Of a stretch of DNA of 35,530 nucleotides, positions 19,101-28,121 are shown piece after piece. Made by a program: the position numbers and the translations under genes. The first letter of the stretch is position 1; each line of letters starts with the position of its first letter. The notes under the pieces were generated by a model. It was given only the letters and a program-made list of their open reading frames with translations. It ran no database searches and had not been told where the DNA came from. The stretch comes from Methanobacteriota archaeon. GTDB lineage: Archaea > Thermoplasmatota > Poseidoniia > Poseidoniales > Poseidoniaceae. The stretch covers positions 1 through 35,530 of the forward strand of contig PBTH01000037.1 of the NCBI GenBank assembly GCA_002726495.1. Reading direction: 5' to 3'.

Positions 19101-19780
19101 AGGCCCCAACCATAATCTCCTTTCATCATGATAAATTGCAATCCTTCATCGTGATATGGATAAATCCAAGCTTCAAGCGAGACATTTGTAGAATTTGTAA
19201 AGTCAAGACCTTCATCGTGATCAGCCACAACATAGTCTCCGTCGCCATCAAAGCGAAGAGAATAATCTGCACCCGGACCAATTTCTACGACGCCGTAGAC
19301 TGGGAAGTACTGTGGGTCATTCTCCAAATCATTCCAGGTGCCTGGCATGATGTTGCCCATATTGGTGCTTGCAATGTGAACATAATGTTCATCACCTCCT
19401 TCGGAAGGTTGGGAATCCCCCCAATCACGATAGAGAAAAGGTGTGCCGTCATGCCAACGATAATCTCCTTCAGAGTTTGCATCGGACAAGCCAGTCCACA
19501 AGTGTCGAGATTGATTGTCCCATGATGCGAAGGTATCAAACAGCCACGTATTTTCAGCCTCATCATCAATCGTGGTTAGAAAACCCCCTAGAGCAAGAGC
19601 ATAGGATGCGGAATCTTCCCAAGAAGCCGCTGAGAGAAGATGGTAGGTGTTGTTGTTGGCAGGGTTTACAACCGTATGAAGAACTTCAAGATCTACTGGG
19701 GATTCTGATTGTGATGTGCCCACCATGGGTGTGACAAGGCTGACGAGGAACAAAACCACGAGAGCAAGGGACTTCTTCAT
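16196..19780 (-). CDS. large secreted/membrane-anchored surface protein (C-type lectin, LamG-like, PPC-like, EF-hand, TSP3-like repeats, C-terminal TM)
   Basis: Signal peptide MKKSLALVVLFLVSLVTPMVGTSQS; CTL core HLWTGLSDANSEGDYRWHDGTPFLYRDWGDSQPSEGGDEHYVHI; LamG-like SLRFDGDGDYVVADHDEGLDFTNSTNVSLEAWIYP; Ca-binding DRDKSGVLEGGE, DLNADNEVEYGEY, DEDGDGVPDKDDAFPNDPDESVDTDGDGVGDNAD; TM LIYSSAALVFVVLAGLVFTFM. ORF extends to 19822. Confidence 0.9.
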   Translation of the reverse strand: MKKSLALVVLFLVSLVTPMVGTSQSESPVDLEVLHTVVNPANNNTYHLLSAASWEDSASYALALGGFLTTIDDEAENTWLFDTFASWDNQSRHLWTGLSDANSEGDYRWHDGTPFLYRDWGDSQPSEGGDEHYVHIASTNMGNIMPGTWNDLENDPQYFPVYGVVEIGPGADYSLRFDGDGDYVVADHDEGLDFTNSTNVSLEAWIYPYHDEGLQFIMMKGDYGWGLYLNGDSLAYASQYSLSQHPVSNATVAVNEWTHVRVDIEVNVGGQFFINEQPAGSIDANGAKLPLGDFGSNDCFTSGEDCDEFYIGRMGAGCDCNFFEGMIDNVTVSSGSSANQEQAAVSTWAFPEGEGNMTLDSVTTSREGSIIGADWVMPDGSIVAQAVELFSDEEYTVDDASEGDTLLFFTEVEEYTRSLTWFSSSFKFDDFEDPINYDVYVGFNTIPNQWNNDDYFGADFGWAYHELSWPTEGVVWFVLIPDNDFEDLTINIEIDVADPPPTLDDMTELKQSIAVTNQQIQSQGNFDDFAMNYYYINVTEPLADLRVRTYGGRGNVDLGMSYYSPPQPDFFWGWEEPASDEETPGGKNVEVQETWSNEPGNDEEVHLFDVEPGLYYVTAYTSRMAREFTIIADFVYPPENVDPEEAITLTPGIEYGLLSGYKGLSQYFKVDVPAETERLIVDLSDGEGEASLYMRLDQAPTRSTYDYHSTSEGADDRIAFNDPTPGTWYILLVTDYAFTGVNILAEFADRYVWDYDGTPIELFNDESLDGISIPKGQTIEFYAMLEQPGNFFIIESSGGSGAIQIVISGVQYEVIFTGGGGRPGGDFGLDTELNDVTLKSGNSGTNHRITMESPMNGRIDIQVIGMSDSEEVSLVAMWDESEFPIEPVEPEEPESVDTCTETAGINFKQLDRDKSGVLEGGERDSIDASEESRKSMDLNADNEVEYGEYLQYRCTCDVEAQTVFDGFGQGRNEVTLESLESHDWINNFDFEEINANDDEFIDKEELELMLLLCETSFSAFDEDGDGVPDKDDAFPNDPDESVDTDGDGVGDNADLAPSVANDLIYSSAALVFVVLAGLVFTFMRSSKPEQELKEWGDEQRIDAAMFEMGESGSESFTEPIEGPLTASDNIMSNDLTESLDLQSSIEITSQQLLDAPDDSLMGMVLNGKETIEYPSGSGALWVRDEPEHPWQQKL

Positions 19781-19840
19781 GTGGGGACCTCCGCTTCTTC
19801 CTTTATCAAAAAATTGGTACACTGATTATACAAAAAAAGG

Positions 19841-19852
19841 CTAAATTTAAAG
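19841..19852 (-). promoter_or_regulatory. candidate TATA-like element upstream of the 1.2-kaa surface protein
   Basis: CTTTAAATTTAG on the minus strand about 60-70 nt upstream of ATG 19780. A second candidate, TTGTATAATC, lies at about 19822-19833. Motif only. Confidence 0.3.
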
Positions 19853-19894
19853 AATTTCACGAACCTCAATCATGAGATGATAGACATCAGATAA

Positions 19895-22800
19895 CTACTG
19901 AAGTTTCTTACCGCCGATTCTCAGTTCGGTCTGGAGCGGCATTTGATGCTCCCACGCGAATTCTTTGACGATTCTCCAAGCTTTTTCTGAGCCTTCGTAA
20001 TCCTTGACATCAATAATTTTATTGCGCGTATTTGCCTTAAACGCTGCAACAGGTTCTGCATTCCTAAAGACAAGATATGCCGAACCAAATCCAAATCGTT
20101 CTTTCATAATATCTGCAAAGTAGGGTGCGATTGGATCGGAGGGTGGAAGAACAAAATCCCGAATTGACGAAATCGAACGCGCTTCTTCAAGAAGTTCCTT
20201 CCTACCCCAACAGACTTGGTGGAAGTCCTCAATAAGGAATCCCTTGATGAGTGTTTTATCCTCTTCAAAGACATTCAAGACTGACTTTAGTTCCTCGGGT
20301 TTGAAAGCGGTTCCAGCAAGTTGTGTTAGTTGGCGCAGTGTAATCACCGGATATTGTTCCACAAGTTTACGAATGTATTCACGGCGCAATTCAGCACGGT
20401 CTGCATTGGGAAGCATATGGACGGTTCTAAATCCACCACGGAAGTCCTGAACAATATGTCCACTTCGGATGAGTGGTTGGACCAATTTTCTAAATTCAGC
20501 CTGACTCAAAGCATGTCGTTCTTTGAACAAGTTCGGATCTGAATTCGTGGTGAAAAATTCAACGATATCCCACAGTTCTTCATCTGCCGGTTCATTTCGA
20601 ATTGCTAGAATGTTTTGGAAATGTTCGTATGAAGCCCATACCTGATGGCCTCGCAGGTTGATACCTTGATGGAGACGATGAGCGCTTGCCATGCTTTTGA
20701 GGTCAACACGGTAGAGTTCACAACGTCCTCTAAGGGCGAAATCATCACGAATTTCTGTGACCTTCTTGAGGGCCAAAATTTCATTTTCATGGCGTGTTTC
20801 TTGATGCAAATGATGCCGGTGGAATAAGGCCCGCTCAGCAATTTCACGTGGTTGAGGGTCAACGATAGCACCCCGAATCATCCGTTCCCCAGTCACCTTG
20901 AATCCAATGGATTCTAGCGCACTTCGGGTTGTTTCGTCGAGACTGGTAATGGGTTCACTGTTGAAATTTGAAAGAACTGCGACATCAACGAGTTGCGCTG
21001 CGTGGTTGTTGAGAAGAATCTCAAATGCAGTACAAAATTCATCAAGATATGCAGTAGGCACATGCAGGTCTTTAATTTCAAGATAATCATTGACTTTGAA
21101 CATGAGCACTTTACCAATGGGGTCAACTCCTTTGAAAATCGGAAGATACCAACCTCGGTCGAGTACACTACGAACTTCCCAGATAAATCGAGATACATAG
21201 GGGTCGGACTGTGTCAAAATACGAACGGTTCGGTCTTCGCGGCGAGGGCGGTGCAACAACTCAACTTCATCGGGTGCGCAGAAGAACGCCTCCGGCTCGG
21301 GAACAAGTGCCATAATTTTTGAGATCCGTCCTTCCTTTTCGAGATTCATCAATGCAATCGTGAGGTCTTCATAACTTCTTGAAACATAAAATCGCAGTGT
21401 GTTAGCCTTAACTGGACCCATTCGCCGAATGACCTCCTCAAGTGCATCTTCAAAACTCAAAGGCTCGTAAACATCCTGAACACGATGGAACAGGGACAAA
21501 CGGCGTCTCCGCCCTGTGACATCCTCAAATTGTTTGACAACAAGCATTTGACGTTCCAAATTAGAGAGTGCATTTTTCAGATCTCTTTGCAGCGACTTGT
21601 GCTCATCACCTTTAGGATAATTTGCCATAATCTCCTGACGAGTCACATTTTCTCCCGCCGGTATCTTGGTGAGAATCTCTTCTTCCATTGGCCCAATCCA
21701 AGGCTCGGGCTTCAATCCGAGAAGCATGGGTATGTTCCGCTTTGTAGTGTAACCAATACGGTTGTGCAACAAGCGACCCATAATTACATCCGAATCCAAT
21801 TGAACATCTTTCCAATCACTGAATTTGAACTCATCAATACGGTAGAGGAGTTCTTGTTGCTTTTGGAAAAGAACATGCTCATTAAACGCAGAAAATCCAT
21901 CCTCATATTGCTTGAATGATTTTTCAAGAACCATGTTCTGAATCCATCTGTATTCAACGACTTCTTCCTTACCACCTGTTAAGCGGTGTTCATCAACCTT
22001 CAGAATGTACTCTGCATCATCGGTTTGTCTGAAGAATCCTACTGAGATGACATTGCGGGTCTCGAGGTTGTGAAGAACACGTTCGATTAAAGCGAGTGGG
22101 AACGGCAATCTTAAATCAATTTCATCGGAGGTTTTCGGGCCTTCTGAGCCCAGCATTTCAATGATTTTTACCCGCATTGCTTCTTGCGGATCGCTGAGAA
22201 TTTGTTCTTCCCAAACGGTTGGATTTGTCCCTTCAAATGTTGTTGCAATCTTGTAGGTGATTCCTCTTGTATGGATTTCACGCAAGTCCTCAACATCTTT
22301 GCCACCGTTAACAGCAAGACAGCCGAGTGTCCCATGTATTTCCGCCATGTATGGGGAAAACCACTTTCCATCAAGTTCCTCTTGACCGGTACCGTCAACC
22401 TTGGTTATTTCTCCTGATTTGATCAATTCTTCAACCCATGATGTGATGACGGGAATTGGAATGTTGGCGAGTTTCTCCTTGTAAAGTGGATTATGGAATG
22501 CTCTATCAAGTCCGCCACCATGACTCATTAGGCGGAACAATTCCTTCGAGTTGGTCGGAATCGGAGCTTTGTTGGAATAATAATTCGTGAGTTGTTCAGA
22601 TGTTAATTCAGTAGCCAAGGAACGGGTACCTAGGAGGCGTTGAAGGATCGCTGGGTCAATGTCTTTGACCAAAAACGCACGGGTTTTCATCGACATTAAG
22701 TCCTCAAATGCCGACATGAACAGAGACATTCCTAGACGGGAAGGTACGACAACCTTGGTGTGGACAATACGTGCATCTCCACTCATGCATGCTTGAAGGA

Positions 22801-25177
22801 AGGCTTCAAGCCCGATCATGTCAATATCTCCAAACATGATTTCATTCTTTGCTTCACGCATCAACAGACTGCCCTCAGTGGTCCGATGTTTGTTGAGCAA
22901 TGCTTCTGCGCGTTGTTGGAATTGCTGGGGACTGATTTCTTCAGCACCCATTCGCTTTGGGATGATAAGAGAACGTCCCGATACCTCTCTGAATCTTTTT
23001 GCGAAGATTTGTGTGTTGATGATGTACCTTTCAATCACTTCAATGTGGTTGTTATCCCTAAATGCAGTGTACATTTCGCCAGGGTCTACTTCTTGGGATG
23101 TCCGCAACAACAAACCATTTTCATCAAAGGACATCTCGATGACAGAGATGCTGTTTGCTTCTGCTAACCCCGCCATGAAATAACCGAGTGCTGTATTGAA
23201 GCCTCTGCCGCGGCACGTCGTAATCATGTATGTTGGGTGAGCACCAGTAATCACTTGTTCGACCAAGATACGGTCGGGGTCGGGAACTTGGAACGAGTCA
23301 AGAGAATGCTCCTCCAAATGGCGAGCGATCGCACTTGCAACTTCTTTTGAAAGGCCGTAAGCATCTCGAAGGAGGATTCGTGGATCCTGCTCTCTTCGCA
23401 ATGCAACAATACAATGACCGATTAAATCAAGCAATGCTTTGGACAATTCACGGCTTCTGGACCTGGCTTCCCCTGACCATGAGGGGATGGTAGGACGATG
23501 ACCAGTTACCGAAGTAACATTGACTCGTGTCCCTTGGATGTTGGTGACTCTGTATGTTGAGCCTCCCAAAAGAATAACATCGCCTCCACGTAGATTTGAA
23601 ACGAAGGAGCCTGAAAGTTGTCCAAGAATAGAACCTTCTGCATTGAACACAAGATATGAGTTGTCAGGTGCAATCGTTCCAACATTGGTGTAATAAATCA
23701 TACGAGAATAACCGCGCTTTCCATAAATATTTTCTTCCCAATCAACCCATACTCTGCGTTCCTCTTCAAGCATGTCAAGAACTTCAATGAAATCGTCATA
23801 TTCAAAATTCCGATAGGACCAAGAATTGACAATGATTTCGTATGCCTCATCAATATCAAGCTGATTGATAATAACAAGACCAATCATAAATTGGGCGACG
23901 ACATCCAAACAATTCTGAGGGAAATCCAAGCGATCCATATCTCCAGTTTGAATCGCAGCTTGGAGCGCTGCCAATTCAATGAGGTCATCAACACTTGATG
24001 GAAGGAAACGCGCACGAGGAATCCCCCCTACATGGTGACCTGCACGGCCTATGCGCTGCAGCGCAGTAGCAATGTCACCAGGACTACCAACCTGCAGCAC
24101 AAGGTCCACTGAACCGATGTCAATTCCCATCTCAAGAGATGAAGAGGTAACGACAGCTCGTAAATGACCGTACTTGAGTTTGCGCTCTACGTCCAGACGG
24201 ATGTTTTTATCCATGGACCCGTGGTGACCTGCGACCAAGTCTCCAAGAAATGGCCTTAACCGTTGAACAATGGTTTCAGTCATCTTCCGAGTATTGGCAA
24301 AGACGAGAGTGGTCGTGTGAGCACTGATTAAATCTGCAATGGCTTCAATGTTGTATTCCAAAATTTTCATGACCGGTAGGTCGCTGAATTTTGGATGCGT
24401 GATCAAAATATCAAGGTCAAGTTCTCTTGAACCTGAAATTTTTGCAATCGATACCTTCGTAACTTGCCCTCTTGCTTCCCTATCATCGCTGCTGACGAGG
24501 TATTCTGCAACGGTTTCAAGTGGCTCCATCGTCGCGGAAATTCCAATTCGTTGAACTGGATTCTTCAGCAGTGTGTCAAGCAGGGAAAGGGTCAGTGAGA
24601 GGTGAACGCCTCTTTTTGTGGAAACCATTGAATGCAATTCGTCAATAATCATGTATTCAACTTCGCTGACAATGGGTTGAAACCGTGGAGATGTTATGGC
24701 AATGGCCAAACTTTCAGGCGTTGTAATCAAAATGTGGGGTGGCTTTCTCAACATTTTCTGACGGTCTGATTGAGATGTATCTCCTGTTCGTAATCCAACA
24801 CGGATTTCTTGAGCCCTGTCTGGAAGATAATTTTCAGTAATTTCTTTGAGAGGACCGATAAGATTGCGCTGAATATCGTTCGCTAGCGCTTTGATTGGAG
24901 AAATATAGATCGCATGAACTTTCTTCTCTAATTTTTGTTCTAATGAAAGGCGAACCAAATTGTCGATGATCGATAAAAACGCCGTCAAAGTTTTTCCAGA
25001 CCCAGTTGGCGAACATAGCAGTAAATGCTCTTTGTTCATAATGGATGGAATGGCCAATTTTTGAGGGGCTGTAAAATCGGGGAATTTATCTCTAAACCAA
25101 TTACGAACAGGTGGACATAACTGCTCGTAGAGTTCTTCGGATTCTTTGGGAGAATCCAAGTAGACTATTTCTGCCAT
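19895..25177 (-). CDS. lhr: Lhr-type ATP-dependent helicase, long form (1760 aa)
   Basis: LLLCSPTGSGKTLTAFLSIIDNLV (motif I), YISPIKALANDI, ITTPESLAI, YMIIDELHSM (motif II), GISATMEP (motif III), VTSSSLEMGIDIGSVDLVLQVGSPGDIATALQRIGRAGHHVGG (motifs V-VI), plus a long C-terminal region. Confidence 0.93.
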   Translation of the reverse strand: MAEIVYLDSPKESEELYEQLCPPVRNWFRDKFPDFTAPQKLAIPSIMNKEHLLLCSPTGSGKTLTAFLSIIDNLVRLSLEQKLEKKVHAIYISPIKALANDIQRNLIGPLKEITENYLPDRAQEIRVGLRTGDTSQSDRQKMLRKPPHILITTPESLAIAITSPRFQPIVSEVEYMIIDELHSMVSTKRGVHLSLTLSLLDTLLKNPVQRIGISATMEPLETVAEYLVSSDDREARGQVTKVSIAKISGSRELDLDILITHPKFSDLPVMKILEYNIEAIADLISAHTTTLVFANTRKMTETIVQRLRPFLGDLVAGHHGSMDKNIRLDVERKLKYGHLRAVVTSSSLEMGIDIGSVDLVLQVGSPGDIATALQRIGRAGHHVGGIPRARFLPSSVDDLIELAALQAAIQTGDMDRLDFPQNCLDVVAQFMIGLVIINQLDIDEAYEIIVNSWSYRNFEYDDFIEVLDMLEEERRVWVDWEENIYGKRGYSRMIYYTNVGTIAPDNSYLVFNAEGSILGQLSGSFVSNLRGGDVILLGGSTYRVTNIQGTRVNVTSVTGHRPTIPSWSGEARSRSRELSKALLDLIGHCIVALRREQDPRILLRDAYGLSKEVASAIARHLEEHSLDSFQVPDPDRILVEQVITGAHPTYMITTCRGRGFNTALGYFMAGLAEANSISVIEMSFDENGLLLRTSQEVDPGEMYTAFRDNNHIEVIERYIINTQIFAKRFREVSGRSLIIPKRMGAEEISPQQFQQRAEALLNKHRTTEGSLLMREAKNEIMFGDIDMIGLEAFLQACMSGDARIVHTKVVVPSRLGMSLFMSAFEDLMSMKTRAFLVKDIDPAILQRLLGTRSLATELTSEQLTNYYSNKAPIPTNSKELFRLMSHGGGLDRAFHNPLYKEKLANIPIPVITSWVEELIKSGEITKVDGTGQEELDGKWFSPYMAEIHGTLGCLAVNGGKDVEDLREIHTRGITYKIATTFEGTNPTVWEEQILSDPQEAMRVKIIEMLGSEGPKTSDEIDLRLPFPLALIERVLHNLETRNVISVGFFRQTDDAEYILKVDEHRLTGGKEEVVEYRWIQNMVLEKSFKQYEDGFSAFNEHVLFQKQQELLYRIDEFKFSDWKDVQLDSDVIMGRLLHNRIGYTTKRNIPMLLGLKPEPWIGPMEEEILTKIPAGENVTRQEIMANYPKGDEHKSLQRDLKNALSNLERQMLVVKQFEDVTGRRRRLSLFHRVQDVYEPLSFEDALEEVIRRMGPVKANTLRFYVSRSYEDLTIALMNLEKEGRISKIMALVPEPEAFFCAPDEVELLHRPRREDRTVRILTQSDPYVSRFIWEVRSVLDRGWYLPIFKGVDPIGKVLMFKVNDYLEIKDLHVPTAYLDEFCTAFEILLNNHAAQLVDVAVLSNFNSEPITSLDETTRSALESIGFKVTGERMIRGAIVDPQPREIAERALFHRHHLHQETRHENEILALKKVTEIRDDFALRGRCELYRVDLKSMASAHRLHQGINLRGHQVWASYEHFQNILAIRNEPADEELWDIVEFFTTNSDPNLFKERHALSQAEFRKLVQPLIRSGHIVQDFRGGFRTVHMLPNADRAELRREYIRKLVEQYPVITLRQLTQLAGTAFKPEELKSVLNVFEEDKTLIKGFLIEDFHQVCWGRKELLEEARSISSIRDFVLPPSDPIAPYFADIMKERFGFGSAYLVFRNAEPVAAFKANTRNKIIDVKDYEGSEKAWRIVKEFAWEHQMPLQTELRIGGKKLQ

Positions 25178-25185
25178 TTTTATTT

Positions 25186-25229
25186 ACACGCCCGTGTGAC
25201 GCGAAGCGCGTGCTAGGTTCTTAAAGAAC
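25186..25229. repeat. three adjacent short perfect inverted repeats in lhr upstream region
   Basis: ACACG-CC-CGTGT (25186-25197), ACGCG-AAG-CGCGT (25199-25211), GTTCTT-A-AAGAAC (25217-25229). Confidence 0.7.
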
Positions 25230-25249
25230 TATCGCATTTTACCGCATTA

Positions 25250-25564
25250 TTATGCCCAGCGTGTTTCCTTCTTTTTCCAACGGTTAAAGGGTTCAGTTTC
25301 CGGACGAGGCGAAGGATTGAGAAGAGGTGATTGGAGCGATATTGGTGGTGAGTGAACCTCATGGAGGGCATCGGTAGGACAGGAGCCTATGCATGAGAGA
25401 CAACCTACACAGTTTTCCTCGACAACAACAACTGGACGTTTGGAGCGTTTTCTACCTTCAGGATTGACTTTGAGGGGCAGCAATGCCTCAAACGGGCAAT
25501 GCGTAATACAGAGATCACAGCCCGTGCAATCATCCTGAACAATGGCGACCATTGCCTGTCCCAT
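25250..25564 (-). CDS. 2[4Fe-4S] ferredoxin-like protein
   Basis: CTGCDLCITHCP and CVGCLSCIGSCP motifs separated by a basic linker. Confidence 0.9.
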   Translation of the reverse strand: MGQAMVAIVQDDCTGCDLCITHCPFEALLPLKVNPEGRKRSKRPVVVVEENCVGCLSCIGSCPTDALHEVHSPPISLQSPLLNPSPRPETEPFNRWKKKETRWA

Positions 25565-25679
25565 GAGTCGTGCACGATGATGGGTGATTTAACGATGTGT
25601 ATCAACGAATCAATACCTTATCGTCTCAAACTCGGTCAAGTTCTTATGGGGTTCTCAACACCGTGGAACCGGTGACCAA

Positions 25680-27356
25680 GTGAGCGAGGACGATTCCGGC
25701 CGTTTAGAACGCTTGAACAGCATGCTGAAGCGTCGAGGTTTTCTCGCCCCAGCCTTTGAGATTCATGGAGGCGCTAAAGGACTGTATGATTTCGGTCCAG
25801 TCGGAGGAAGATTGCGTTCTCGTGTGATTCAATCTTGGATTGACCATTGGCTCCAACTCGGTAATGTTGTTGAGGTCGCCTGTCCTGCAGTAACACCATT
25901 CGCCGTTCTTGAAGCAAGCGGCCATGTCGGTGAATTTTCGGATTTTATGACCACATGTAAGTCGTGCGAAGAAGCAAGCCGTGCAGATACATTGCTTGAG
26001 GCTCATCATCCAAATCCAGACGATCTCAACCTCAACGAATTGAAGCAATTGCTCCAATCTGTCAATCCTTCTTGTCCAGCATGCGATTCACCAGATTGGA
26101 GTGAAGTTGTAGCTCAGAACCTTATGTTTGATACAACGATTGGTTCGGGAAAATCCGGAAGGGCTGGGTTTCTTCGTCCAGAGACAGCTCAAGGAATAAT
26201 CACTTCATTCCCATCACTCTATCGCCATTTTAGAGAGCGGCTTCCATTTGGAGCAATACAAGTGGGCAAAGGATACAGAAATGAAATCGCTCCACGTCAA
26301 GGAATGATTCGACTTAGAGAATTCAACATGGCTGAACTTGAGTACTTTATTGACCCTGAAGCGGAAGTTACTCCAAATCTAAGCCGATGGAATGATACCA
26401 ACATGGCATTTTTACCGCGAGGAAAAGATGAATTAAACTCAACATTGGAGCAGGTATATCTTGATGGAATGATCCATCATCCCACCGTTGCCCAGTTCCT
26501 TGGTATGGCCTACGAGTTCCTCACTGGGCTTGGAATTAATTCTTCAAAAATTCGAATCCGTCAGCACGATGAGAACGAGATGGCCCATTATGCCAAGGAT
26601 TGTTGGGACATTGAAATCCTTGGTTCGTACGGTTGGATTGAATGTCTGGGTGTCGCCCACCGTGGCTGTTATGACCTTGAGCAACATCACAAAGCCACGG
26701 GTAAATCAATGCATGCTCGGAGGGAATTTTCCGAGCCCATATTAACGACAATCGATGCATGGACCGTTAACGGTGCAACCGTTGGTCCAACGTTCAAGGC
26801 TTTAGCAGGTGCTGTAAAGCAGGCTGTTGAGGAATTGCCTAAGGATACTCAGTTCCCAACAAACATCACCTTGTCAAATAGTGAAACGGTCACGGTGGAA
26901 CAAGAACATGTGAAACCGAATCAAAAAACCATCAAAGAGACGGGTGAATGGTACATCCCTCATGTGATTGAACCGTCCTTTGGAATTGACAGAATCATCT
27001 GGCATGCACTTGACCATGCTTACCAAGAGCTGGAAAAAGAGGGTGAAAATTACACCGTGATGAGGTTGGACCCCAGCATCGCACCTATTGATTATGCAAT
27101 CTTTCCCTTGTTTGAAAAAGATGGTATGGACAATTTGGCAATGGAAGTTCATCAAAGATTTTGTTCCACCTCTGGAATTGTTTCCATGTACGACGGAAGC
27201 GGTTCTATAGGTAGAAGGTACGCTCGTGCAGATGAAATCGGAGTCCCAAATTGCATCACTGTTGACCACCAATCTCTTGAGGACAGAACCGTCACTGTTC
27301 GGGACCGAGACAGTGGTGAGCAAACACGCGTTCACATCGATTCCCTCATTTCATGA
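25680..27356 (+). CDS. glyS: glycine--tRNA ligase (archaeal/eukaryotic alpha2 type)
   Basis: LNSMLKRRGFLAPAFEIHGGAKGLYDFGPVGGRLR, FLRPETAQGIITSF, QVGKGYRNEIAPRQGMIRLREFNMAELEYF, VIEPSFGIDRIIWH. GTG start. Confidence 0.96.
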   Translation: MSEDDSGRLERLNSMLKRRGFLAPAFEIHGGAKGLYDFGPVGGRLRSRVIQSWIDHWLQLGNVVEVACPAVTPFAVLEASGHVGEFSDFMTTCKSCEEASRADTLLEAHHPNPDDLNLNELKQLLQSVNPSCPACDSPDWSEVVAQNLMFDTTIGSGKSGRAGFLRPETAQGIITSFPSLYRHFRERLPFGAIQVGKGYRNEIAPRQGMIRLREFNMAELEYFIDPEAEVTPNLSRWNDTNMAFLPRGKDELNSTLEQVYLDGMIHHPTVAQFLGMAYEFLTGLGINSSKIRIRQHDENEMAHYAKDCWDIEILGSYGWIECLGVAHRGCYDLEQHHKATGKSMHARREFSEPILTTIDAWTVNGATVGPTFKALAGAVKQAVEELPKDTQFPTNITLSNSETVTVEQEHVKPNQKTIKETGEWYIPHVIEPSFGIDRIIWHALDHAYQELEKEGENYTVMRLDPSIAPIDYAIFPLFEKDGMDNLAMEVHQRFCSTSGIVSMYDGSGSIGRRYARADEIGVPNCITVDHQSLEDRTVTVRDRDSGEQTRVHIDSLIS

Positions 27357-28024
27357 ATGGAGATTCAATTGAAGTGAACGCAATGCCAACATTACTCGTT
27401 GTTGACCTCTTAGCAGAACGAGAAGCTTTTGGGCAGAAGGGCGTTGAAGAAATCATCCGTCATTTTCCAGGACACAAGGTTTTGCTTTGGGCTCCGCATA
27501 CCACCAATCCTAGAGATTATGGATTTGGTCAACGAATAGATTCTCCTGAGCAATGCGATACGATCGTCATCACGGGAAGCAGACGAAATGTCTCCCAATG
27601 GGAGCCGTGGATGGACACTGTCGCAGATTTGATTCGCTCAACGACGTCCCCACTCTACGGCATATGTTTTGGTCATCAGATTATCTGCAAGGTACTTGGT
27701 GGTGAGGTGATAAGAGCACACGAAGCCTCCAAATTTATCGCAGAAGTTGCCCATCAAAATGGTAGAATTACCAAACAGTTGTTCACGCATCAAGATCACG
27801 TTGTAGACCCCGGAGAAATGAATGTTATCGGTTCAGCAGAGCACTGTGAAATAGCCATTTGCGAACACCCAACAAGGCCGATAAAGACGGTTCAATTCCA
27901 CCCAGAGGCCGTGGAGACTGTTCTTGAGCATTCACTTGAATGCGGTGACATGAGCCTAGAAGAAAGGCAATTATTTGGTAATGGAGTTCAAGATTTGGAT
28001 GTTTCATCATCTCTCTTGGCCTAG
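27353..28024 (+). CDS. class I glutamine amidotransferase-like protein
   Basis: PLYGICFGHQIICKVLGGEVIRA (nucleophile elbow), VQFHPEAVE (catalytic His/Glu). 4-bp overlap with glyS; start could also be MPTLLVVDLL (27383). Confidence 0.88.
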   Translation: MNGDSIEVNAMPTLLVVDLLAEREAFGQKGVEEIIRHFPGHKVLLWAPHTTNPRDYGFGQRIDSPEQCDTIVITGSRRNVSQWEPWMDTVADLIRSTTSPLYGICFGHQIICKVLGGEVIRAHEASKFIAEVAHQNGRITKQLFTHQDHVVDPGEMNVIGSAEHCEIAICEHPTRPIKTVQFHPEAVETVLEHSLECGDMSLEERQLFGNGVQDLDVSSSLLA

Positions 28025-28072
28025 ATGAAAGAATCTTGCCCCAACATCGGGTGATGTCTTCGCATGATTTGT

Positions 28073-28085
28073 CTTAAATTACATA
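28073..28085 (+). promoter_or_regulatory. candidate archaeal TATA box for rfcL
   Basis: CTTAAATTACATA about 37-49 nt upstream of the MSGPP start (28122). Motif only. Confidence 0.35.
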
Positions 28086-28121
28086 TGAAGATTGATGAAC
28101 CCTCGTCACCTTGTGAGTGTC

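Noticed and set aside
21485-23183. Several 100+ aa plus-strand ORFs within lhr
   Set aside because: Antisense to one uninterrupted 1760-aa helicase ORF; no domain signatures.
26874-27335. 153-aa minus-strand ORF within glyS
   Set aside because: Shadow of GlyRS coding sequence.
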